The notes beneath the pieces were generated by a model. It did no database searches. It had not been told where the DNA came from and worked only from the letters and a program-made list of their open reading frames with translations. A stretch of DNA of 64,000 nt from DATBLE01 sp963837265 (GTDB taxonomy: Bacteria > Actinomycetota > Thermoleophilia > Gaiellales > Gaiellaceae), in the NCBI GenBank assembly GCA_963837265.1, contig CAWIMQ010000006.1, positions 186,001 through 250,000 of the forward strand. The letters are read 5' to 3'. Made by a program: the position numbers and the translations under genes. Positions 57,867 to 64,000 of the stretch are shown here, piece by piece. Each line of letters starts with the position of its first letter. The first letter of the stretch is position 1.

Positions 57867-59558
57867 TCAGCGCCCGGGTGTGACCTGCTCGGCGGCGGAG
57901 GCCTTCTCGACCTCCCGCAGGTACTGGTGGACGAAGGCGATGGCCATGCTGCCCTCCCCGACCGCGGCGGCGACCCGCTTGACCGGCCCGGAGCGAACGT
58001 CGCCGCACGCGAAGATGCCGGGCACGCTCGTCTCGAGCAGGTAGGGGTCACGCTCGAGCTGCCAATCTCCGGTGGACGTGATGTCCGCCCCGGTCAGCAC
58101 GAAGCCGCGACGGTCGAGCGAGATCTCGGCCGGCAGCCACTCCGTCTCCGCGTCGGCGCCGATGAAGACGAAGAGACCGCCGGTTGCGTGGCGGGCCGGC
58201 TCGCCGCCGTCCACGCGGATGTCGACGGCTTCAAGCTCGACATCGCCGTACGCTGCGACGACCTCGGCGCGGAAGAGCACGTCGATGTTGGAGCGGGTCG
58301 CGAGCTGGTCGAACAGGTAGCGGGACATGCTCTTCTCGAGGCTGTCGCCGCGGCAGAGAACGGTCACGCTCCGGGCGTGCGTCGCGAAGAACATCGCCGC
58401 CTGCCCGGCCGAGTTCCCCGCGCCGACGATGTGGATGTCCAGGCCGTGGACGTTCGGCGCCTCGCTGCGGGCCGCGCCGTAGGAGATGCCCTTGCCAACC
58501 AGCCGGTCGAAACCTTCGATCTGGAGCCGCCGCCAGGAAACGCCGCAGGCGAGAATGATCGTCTTCGCCGTGATCATGTCGCCGCCGTCCAGGTGCACCT
58601 GATGCGGCGCCGCGTCGATGCGGGTGATCTTGCGCGTCACGAGGATCTCGGCGCCGAGCCGGCGCGCCTGCTGGAGCGCCCGGCTTGCCAGCTCGTCGCC
58701 GGAGACCCCCGAGGGAAAGCCGAGGTAGTTCTCGATCCGGGACGAGGTGCCGGCCTGGCCGCCGGGTGCCTCGCGCTCCACGACGAGCGTATGCAACCCC
58801 TCGGACGCGCCATAGACCGCTGCCGCCAGCCCGGAGGGCCCGGCGCCGATCACCACCGTGTCGTACTCGGCAGCCTGCGGCTCCGTGCCGAGCCCGAGCA
58901 GCTCGGCAACCCGGCGGAGCTGCGGCCGCACGACCGTCTTGCCGCCGACGACGCGAATCACCGGAAGGTCGTCCTCTGCCGGCAGCGGCCCGTCCCATTG
59001 CTCGGCGGCGCCGGGAGCATCCGGGCTCAGCCACAGGAAGCTGATCTGGTTGCGGTCGAGGAAGTGACGCAGCCGGGTGCAGGCGGGATCCCAGCGGCGC
59101 CCGACCACGATTGCGCGCGGCGGCAGCCGCTCGGCGGCGAGTCCGGTGAGGCCGCGGGATCCGGTCATCCGGTGGCTGGCAAGCGCGCCGATCACCTTGG
59201 CGACGATCGGATCGACCGCGGCGATCGCGTGGTAGTCGGCAGGATCGATGCGCAGGACGCGCGACTCGACAGCGGCACGGAAGCCGACCGGAAAGACGGT
59301 GCCGAGCACGATCGGCACCTCGCCGAAGACGTCTCCCGGCAGGCGCTCGCCGACGACGCGCTCGCTCCCATCCGCCTCCTTGACCGCCTCGATCCGGCCG
59401 GCGAGTACCGCGAACAGGGCGCGATCGTCTCCCTCGTTCGCCGCGTACTCGTCCGGCACCAAAGCGATGTCGGCCGACACGCGCGCGAGCCGCTCCTGCT
59501 CCTCGACGTCCAGGATCGCGAAGACTTCGATCCCCGCGATCTCCGTCGCCGTCACCAC
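57867..59558 (-). CDS. cNMP-binding / thioredoxin-reductase-like fusion oxidoreductase
   Basis: This 563-aa protein has an N-terminal cNMP-binding domain (residues about 8-128, with GDVFGEVPIVLG). A thioredoxin/glutaredoxin-like segment (about 150-225) has RWDPACTRLRHFLDRN. A pyridine nucleotide-disulfide oxidoreductase follows: FAD motif VVIGAGPSGLAAAVYGASEG, SRIENYLGFPSGVSG, NADPH motif IHIVGAGNSAGQAAMFF and C-terminal GIFACGDVRSG. The redox C-A-T-C of thioredoxin reductase is replaced by ISYGAARSEAPN, so it cannot pass electrons through a disulfide there. GTG start at 59558. Substrate unknown. Confidence 0.87.
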   Translation of the reverse strand: MVTATEIAGIEVFAILDVEEQERLARVSADIALVPDEYAANEGDDRALFAVLAGRIEAVKEADGSERVVGERLPGDVFGEVPIVLGTVFPVGFRAAVESRVLRIDPADYHAIAAVDPIVAKVIGALASHRMTGSRGLTGLAAERLPPRAIVVGRRWDPACTRLRHFLDRNQISFLWLSPDAPGAAEQWDGPLPAEDDLPVIRVVGGKTVVRPQLRRVAELLGLGTEPQAAEYDTVVIGAGPSGLAAAVYGASEGLHTLVVEREAPGGQAGTSSRIENYLGFPSGVSGDELASRALQQARRLGAEILVTRKITRIDAAPHQVHLDGGDMITAKTIILACGVSWRRLQIEGFDRLVGKGISYGAARSEAPNVHGLDIHIVGAGNSAGQAAMFFATHARSVTVLCRGDSLEKSMSRYLFDQLATRSNIDVLFRAEVVAAYGDVELEAVDIRVDGGEPARHATGGLFVFIGADAETEWLPAEISLDRRGFVLTGADITSTGDWQLERDPYLLETSVPGIFACGDVRSGPVKRVAAAVGEGSMAIAFVHQYLREVEKASAAEQVTPGR

Positions 59559-60060
59559 GGCGACGACCCCCGGCGCCCCCCAGTCGGCCCGCGAGCGCGC
59601 GAGACCTGCTCCCGTTTCCGGCCGGCGGACACTGCGGTGAACACTACTTCCGCAGCGGAGGGCTCACCACCTGTCAGGCGGATAGTGCGGCGGGCGACGG
59701 ACACGAGCGTTCGGGCTGGCACGTAGGAGACGCCGGATCACCTGAGGCGATACGGAACGCTGATCAGGTTCACCCGCGGCTCGAAGGGGAGTAGGCGCTT
59801 GATGTCAAGCGTCCGCTGGTCGGGCAGGCGTCGCTGCGGCCCGCTGAAGATCAGCGCAGGCGTGACGACCGCCGCGGGCGTGTCGGCGTCGGCCCTGATC
59901 CGGCGTAGGGACGCGGGCACGCTCGGCACTCCCCCATGCGAGCCGGGCCAAAGATCGAGGAGGCGGAGTTCCGTCGATGCGGCCGTCGGCCGATCACACT
60001 CCCACCCTGTAGCGTCCGCATCGGGTCACGGTAGGCGCCAGGGAAAAGGAGGAACGGCAC
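59559..60060. other. Gene-poor stretch upstream of the DUF-type small gene
   Basis: No certain gene is visible in these 502 bp. A minus-strand frame 59738-59929 (GTG start, 63 aa, ending VNLISVPYRLR) is possible but has no family or clear ribosome site. GGTAGGCGCCAGGG and AAAAGGAGGA near 60027-60053 lead into the next gene; the latter is a strong ribosome site. Confidence 0.4.
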
Positions 60061-60318
60061 ATGCTCTTTCACATCAAGCAGACGCACGCACCTCAAGACT
60101 GTCCGTACGGGAAAGGCGGCTCACACTCGCTCTTCGACGGTGACTCGAAGGACGTGAAGATCCACGGCTTCTGGTTGGCGTTCCCACAGCACGCGCTCTA
60201 TCTCGTCGTCGAGACGGACGACATCGTCCACCTCCAGCGGTTCCTGAAGCCGGGGGCAGGAAGGACGGTTGCGGAGATCACCCCGGTGAGCGACGAGCCG
60301 GTGCCCTACCCCGGCTAG
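60061..60318 (+). CDS. Small conserved protein, 85 aa, DUF3303-like
   Basis: Begins MLFHIKQTHAPQDCPYGKGG, then KIHGFWLAFPQHALYLVVET and DDIVHLQRFLKPGAGRTVAE. The layout (H-x-x-T-H-x-x-x-x-C-P at the start, W/F-x-x-P-x-H-x-x-x-x-V-V-E, then I-x-P-V) resembles small dimeric alpha/beta-barrel (ferredoxin-like) proteins such as DUF3303. A strong ribosome site (AAGGAGGA) lies ten bases before ATG. It precedes the lanthipeptide genes on the same strand but is 356 bp away, so a link is uncertain. Confidence 0.6.
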   Translation: MLFHIKQTHAPQDCPYGKGGSHSLFDGDSKDVKIHGFWLAFPQHALYLVVETDDIVHLQRFLKPGAGRTVAEITPVSDEPVPYPG

Positions 60319-60674
60319 CTCCAGATGTCGTCGGTGCTGGGCGGTTCCGATCGGGGCGAGTTCGCCGTGCCCGCAAGACAACCGCAGGCTGCTCGAGATA
60401 CAAACAGAGGGCTCCGCTCAATCGGGGGGTCGTCGTCGGCGATCACTACGGATCCTGCCGCGGCGGATCGTCAGGTGGGGGATCGAGGGGGCCCGCGTTC
60501 TCGGTTGCCGGGCGGCCCAGCGCTCGCTCGGCCGGCGGCGGCTGATCACCCGTCGAGCGACCGCGTCGCCACAAGCTCGGGATCTCTTCGCCGGGCATTG
60601 ACGCCGGGTGAGGCGATCTGGGAAAATCCGCCGGCACAGTCCAGGCCAGGGCCTCGTTCGCAGTGAGGGGGAAG
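60319..60674. other. Intergenic leader of the lanthipeptide cluster
   Basis: These 356 bp hold no convincing gene. TTGACG (60598-60603), an 18-bp spacer and GAAAAT (60622-60627) form a plausible promoter whose transcript would start near 60634, about 40 nt before the precursor ATG. AGGGGGA (60666-60672) is the ribosome site. Confidence 0.5.
60598..60627 (+). promoter_or_regulatory. Promoter of the lanthipeptide operon
   Basis: TTGACG at 60598-60603 and GAAAAT at 60622-60627 with 18 bp between. Confidence 0.45.
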
Positions 60675-61334
60675 ATGCCGAGAAATCGCGGCGATACCGA
60701 AGGGCCCAAGGAAGGCGACCGGGGGCAGGACGACATCGTCTCGCGCCGGCGGCCGGACCCGAGCCGACCGCCCGAGCCTGCGGCGGCGCTCAGTGGTTTT
60801 CTCGGCGACAGCGACCGTGCCGGGTTCCGCCGCCTGTACTTCTCTCAGAGCCTCGACTACTACTGCGAGTTTCGCGTCGAGGACGTCCTGCACATGGCGG
60901 AGATCCCGGCGGACGAAGCGCCGTTCAGGGGCGAGCAGGCGACGCGGATCGAGCTCAAGCAGGACGCGACGGTCGAGTACACACGCACGGGGACCGTCGG
61001 CGCGGTCGACGAGTTCGATCTCGACGTTCGGTTCGACGCGGTCTCCGCGCGGCGGCACGGCCCGGAGTACACGTTGTTCGGCTGGACGATGTGCGGTTGG
61101 GCCGGGTGCGAGACGCAGTCGCCCACGGTGTGCGGCGATCAGTGCCTCTCCCAGGTCAACACGTACTGCGGAGCCTGCCTGGTGCCCTACACCGTCAACG
61201 ACGCGACGTGCGCCGCCACCTGTTTCAAGGGTGCCCATCAGGACTACACGTGCGGCTTTCCGTGTAGGCACAAGTGGGTCCCCGACCCGAGCGCCATCGA
61301 GACCAATTGCCAGACCTGCGGGGTGTGCCGGTAG
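60675..61334 (+). CDS. Candidate class I lanthipeptide precursor, FxLD type, 219 aa
   Basis: The protein has a disordered N-tail (1-38), a folded-looking domain at about 41-105 (SGFLGDSDRAGFRRLYFSQS, YYCEFRVEDVLHMAEI) and the leader motif FDLD at 114-117 (DEFDLDVRF), as in class I lanthipeptide precursors. The C-terminal 100 residues have 13 Cys (140, 145, 153, 157, 165, 168, 179, 183, 193, 197, 212, 215, 218) and about 15 Ser/Thr, many as T-x-C or T-C. lanC overlaps the stop and lanB follows. At 219 aa it is far longer than usual precursors (40-80 aa). ATG 60675 is chosen for its ribosome site; GTG 60663 is in frame. It could instead be a Cys-rich accessory protein. Confidence 0.65.
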   Translation: MPRNRGDTEGPKEGDRGQDDIVSRRRPDPSRPPEPAAALSGFLGDSDRAGFRRLYFSQSLDYYCEFRVEDVLHMAEIPADEAPFRGEQATRIELKQDATVEYTRTGTVGAVDEFDLDVRFDAVSARRHGPEYTLFGWTMCGWAGCETQSPTVCGDQCLSQVNTYCGACLVPYTVNDATCAATCFKGAHQDYTCGFPCRHKWVPDPSAIETNCQTCGVCR

Positions 61335-62692
61335 CTCCAGGGCCCGGCACGGGCGAAGACAGGCCCTCCACGCAGGCGTGGGAAAGCGTCCTCGAGCCCG
61401 AACGGCGCAAAGCGGCGCTGGCCGTCGCACGTGACGTCGCACGTCGGGGGAGCGACCTCGCGCTCATCGCCGAGGCGTTGGCTGCCGCCGGCCGCCAGAC
61501 ACAGTACCCGGAGACGATCCGCTGGGTGCCCTACGGCGTCGCAGAAGGCGATGCCGGCCTGGCGTTGATGTGCGCCGCATTCTCCGCCTGCCGCCCGCAA
61601 GAGGAGTGGGACGTCACCGCCCACACCTTCGTCGCTGCTGCCGCGCGGTCGGCCGGCCAGACACCGGGAGTGCCGCTCGGGCTGTTCACCGGGCTGAGCG
61701 GCCTCGCCTTCGCGGTCGACTCGCTCAGCCGTGAGGGCACGCGCTACGAGAACCTCCTCGCGAACCTGGACGCGGCGCTGACGCCGCAGATCGCACAGAT
61801 CGCCTCGTCGCTGCTTGCGACCTCGCGACCCTTCTCGGTCGGTGAGTTCGATGTCATCTCGGGGGCGAGCGGCGTCGGAGCGTACTTGCTGCGGCGCGAC
61901 TCGCATCGCCTTCTGCCGGAGATCCTCAGCGGCCTGGTCTCCCTGACCGACGTCGAGAACGGGACGCCCCGGTGGGCGACTCCCGCGCACTTGCTCGGCG
62001 ACGAAGCCGAACGGCGCTGGTATCCGTGGGGCAATCTCAACTGCGGCCTTGCGCACGGGATTCCCGGCGTCCTGGCCCTGCTGGCACTGGCCCACCGCGC
62101 GGACGTGAGGGTTCCGGGACAGGCGGACGCGATTCGCCGGCTGGCCGAGTGGCTCAGGGCCCACCGAGCGGACGACGACTGGGGCGTCAACTGGCCGACG
62201 GCCGTGCCGCTGCCGCCACCCGAAGGCTCGGCGGCCGGGCCCGCCGAGCTCGAGCCCAGCCGCGCGGCATGGTGCTACGGAAGCCCAGGCGTCGGTCGCG
62301 CCCTCTGGCTCGCGGGAGACGCCCTGCAAGACGAGGAGTTGTGCAGGCTCGCGATCGACGCCATCCTCGCGGTTACCCGCCGGCCCGTCGCCGAGCGACA
62401 CATCGATTCGCCGACGTTCTGTCACGGCGTCGCGGGCCTCCTGCAGATCGTCCTGCGATTCGCGAACGACACCGGCCACCCGGCGTTCCGCACGGCGGCA
62501 AACGATCTCGTGGACCAGTTGCTCAGCCTGTACGACCCGGCCCGTCCGCTCGGCTTCGCCTCCCTCGAGCCTGGCCCCAATCCGGTCGACCGCGCGGGCT
62601 TGCTCGACGGCGCCCCCGGCGTCGCGATGGTGCTCCTCGCCGCCGCAACGGATACCGAGCCGACGTGGGACCGTCTCTTCCTGCTGTCGTGA
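61325..62692 (+). CDS. lanC: Lanthionine synthetase C-family cyclase (LanC)
   Basis: This 455-aa alpha/alpha-barrel cyclase has the zinc ligands of LanC: Cys317 in AWCYGSPGVGRALW, and Cys366-His367 in TFCHGVAGLLQIV. The upstream conserved His244 is in CGLAHGIPGVLALL. It adds Cys thiols to dehydrated Ser/Thr to close lanthionine rings. GTG 61325 overlaps the end of the precursor gene, so the two are translationally coupled. The stop overlaps the lanB GTG. The sequence pattern is complete; its substrate is presumably the product of 60675-61334. Confidence 0.88.
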   Translation: MPVAPGPGTGEDRPSTQAWESVLEPERRKAALAVARDVARRGSDLALIAEALAAAGRQTQYPETIRWVPYGVAEGDAGLALMCAAFSACRPQEEWDVTAHTFVAAAARSAGQTPGVPLGLFTGLSGLAFAVDSLSREGTRYENLLANLDAALTPQIAQIASSLLATSRPFSVGEFDVISGASGVGAYLLRRDSHRLLPEILSGLVSLTDVENGTPRWATPAHLLGDEAERRWYPWGNLNCGLAHGIPGVLALLALAHRADVRVPGQADAIRRLAEWLRAHRADDDWGVNWPTAVPLPPPEGSAAGPAELEPSRAAWCYGSPGVGRALWLAGDALQDEELCRLAIDAILAVTRRPVAERHIDSPTFCHGVAGLLQIVLRFANDTGHPAFRTAANDLVDQLLSLYDPARPLGFASLEPGPNPVDRAGLLDGAPGVAMVLLAAATDTEPTWDRLFLLS

Positions 62693-64000
62693 CGGAGGTT
62701 GGACGTCGTGGTCGGCGGCCGGTCCGACTCGCGAACCTCTACGCGCCGCTCGGCCAGGCGCTCGTGCGTGCACCCGTTCTCGCCGCCGACGCGGCGGGTC
62801 GGGCCGGCGCCCCGGCACGCGACGGCTCGTTGCTGCCTGACGACCCGAGAGTGCGTGCTGCGATCGCCGTCTCCAGCACCGAGCTGACTGCGTCCCTGGC
62901 CAGGACGAGCGGCGCGGACCGAAGCCGGGAGGCTCGGCGGCTGGCCGGAAAACTCCTGCGCTACCTCATCCGGATGAGCACGCGGCCGACCCCGTACGGC
63001 CTCTTTGCCGGAGTCGGCCTCGTCGAGTGGGGAGACCGGACGACGCTTGCCTTCGGCGGTGACGGCTATCGGACCCGCACCCGGCCGGACATGGAGTGGC
63101 TGCTGGACTTCGTCGCCAGCCTCGAAAGCGACCCGGACGTTCGCGCCGGCCTGCGGCTGGTCGCCACCTCCTCCGTCGTGATCCGCGGCGGCCGTGCGTT
63201 CCTGACCGGGAACACAGGAGAGAAGGTCTCGGTGCGCGCGACGGATCCGTGTCGGCGAGCACTCGAGCTCGCACGCACCCCGATCTCACCCGCGGCGCTG
63301 GCCGAGGCGCTCGGCGCCGCCCCGAACGCGACACCCGTCAAGGCGGAACGGCTCGTCGAAGAGCTTTGGCGGCAGGGGTTCCTGCTGGCTGATCTCCGTC
63401 CACCGCTCACGAGCAGCGACCCCGCCCGGCATGTGGTCGAGCGGCTGCAGGGCATCCCCGCCGCACGCTCCACGGCGACCGCGCTGGCCGGCTTGCTCGA
63501 GCAGCTCGAGGCCTGGGATGCGCTCGGCTTCGAGGAACGGGCGGAATCCTGGCCCGACCTGCTGGCCGGAATGCGCGCGCTGCATGACGCGTCGCCGTCC
63601 ACGCACCTCCTACAGACGGACATGGCATTGCCGCTGACGGGCGTGCGCGTCAATCCCGAGGTGGCCGCCGAGGCAGCCCGCGCGGCCGAGCTGTTGCTGC
63701 GCCTGAGTCCTTTCCCGCACGGGCTTCCCCAGCTCGACACCTACCGCCGGGCGTTCGAGGCGCGCTACGGGATCGAACGCGAGGTGCCTCTCCTCGAGCT
63801 GGTCGATCCCGATTTCGGGCTCGGGCCGCCTGACAGCCTCCCCTGGGACGGGATCGAGTCGGCCGTAGCACGGCGCGAGCCGCTGCTGCGGAGCCTGGCC
63901 CTGGACGCGCTCCGCGACCGCACACCCGTTCTCGAGCTCGACCACACGCTGCTCAGCGGCCTCGAGACCTGGGCTCCCGATGCCGCCCTCGCCCCGGTTT
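62689..64000 (+). CDS. lanB: Lantibiotic dehydratase LanB, N-terminal part (partial)
   Basis: The frame from GTG 62689 is open to the window end (437 codons). It begins RRPVRLANLYAPLGQALVRA and has MSTRPTPYGLFAGVGLVEWG, the conserved T-R-x-T-P-x-G-L-F-A-G of the Lant_dehydr_N domain, near residue 98. LanB glutamylates Ser/Thr of the precursor with glutamyl-tRNA and eliminates it to dehydro residues. The C-terminal elimination domain lies outside the window. It starts inside the lanC stop. Whether it is full-length or split cannot be seen. Confidence 0.88.
   Translation, partial: MTEVGRRGRRPVRLANLYAPLGQALVRAPVLAADAAGRAGAPARDGSLLPDDPRVRAAIAVSSTELTASLARTSGADRSREARRLAGKLLRYLIRMSTRPTPYGLFAGVGLVEWGDRTTLAFGGDGYRTRTRPDMEWLLDFVASLESDPDVRAGLRLVATSSVVIRGGRAFLTGNTGEKVSVRATDPCRRALELARTPISPAALAEALGAAPNATPVKAERLVEELWRQGFLLADLRPPLTSSDPARHVVERLQGIPAARSTATALAGLLEQLEAWDALGFEERAESWPDLLAGMRALHDASPSTHLLQTDMALPLTGVRVNPEVAAEAARAAELLLRLSPFPHGLPQLDTYRRAFEARYGIEREVPLLELVDPDFGLGPPDSLPWDGIESAVARREPLLRSLALDALRDRTPVLELDHTLLSGLETWAPDAALAPV

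Noticed and set aside
59738..59929. Minus-strand 63-codon frame ending VNLISVPYRLR.
   Set aside because: Protein-like end but no clear start signal, family or neighbour; kept only as a note on the gene-poor stretch.

Overview
This 64-kb window is high-GC bacterial chromosome. The gene content points to an actinobacterium, most plausibly of the class Thermoleophilia (Gaiella/Solirubrobacter-like). The evidence is MurT/GatD lipid II amidation genes, an F420-type luciferase-like oxidoreductase, RNase J and RNase Y, an RsiG-like anti-sigma domain, two group 1/2 sigma-70 factors lying tail to tail, and many GTG starts 6-9 nt after a TANNNT box, which is the leaderless-promoter arrangement. The taxon is an inference; there is no rRNA in the window.

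Layout. 1-8.8 kb: the end of RNase J, an unknown protein, two separate ribokinase + nucleoside hydrolase pairs on either side of an LLM oxidoreductase and the DNA translocase FtsK, then a ferritin-like protein. 9-14.3 kb: a complete BMP-family nucleoside ABC importer (binding protein, double ATPase, two permeases). With the hydrolases, ribokinases and apt (39 kb) this makes nucleoside scavenging a strong theme. 14.3-24.7 kb: housekeeping genes rodZ-like, cinA, thpR, recA, recX, rny, miaB, a tyrosine phosphatase, miaA and a dapF-like gene. 24.9-27.6 kb (minus): dapE-dapC-dapD of the succinylase lysine/DAP pathway, with an apparent internal deletion in dapC; the dapF-like product has Ser at both catalytic Cys positions. 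27.7-30.9 kb: a secreted Ig-like protein, hflX, dut, NUDIX. 31-33.2 kb (minus): murT-gatD. 33.3-37 kb: an HNH-repeat protein, a glutamine amidotransferase and the two sigma factors. 37.1-44.3 kb: a structured intergenic RNA candidate, then a long minus-strand run pgsA-like, manC/manB fusion, rsiG-like, FHA, merR, apt and two unknowns. 44.4-47.3 kb (minus): a GH99-like secreted glycosidase and formiminotransferase/cyclodeaminase genes.

47.4-54 kb is a probable defence island: a SIR2-domain protein translationally coupled to a membrane-anchored nSTAND NTPase with 16 WD40 repeats of exactly 42 residues, a nearby 2-TM SLATT-type protein, and a tRNA-Pro. 54.5-57.3 kb is accessory DNA in decay: an intact zinc alcohol dehydrogenase, an aldo/keto reductase broken by five single-base insertions, and a tetR and an epimerase fragment truncated at the same junction. 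57.4-59.6 kb holds two cyclic-nucleotide-binding-domain proteins, one fused to a thioredoxin-reductase-like module without the redox CxxC.

60.6-64 kb is the start of a class I lanthipeptide cluster: an unusually long (219 aa) precursor candidate with an FDLD leader motif and a 13-Cys C-terminus, then overlapping lanC and lanB (lanB runs off the end). The most interesting candidates for undescribed biology are this lanthipeptide system, the SIR2/STAND-WD40/SLATT island, the structured RNA near 37.3 kb and the Ser/Ser DapF.
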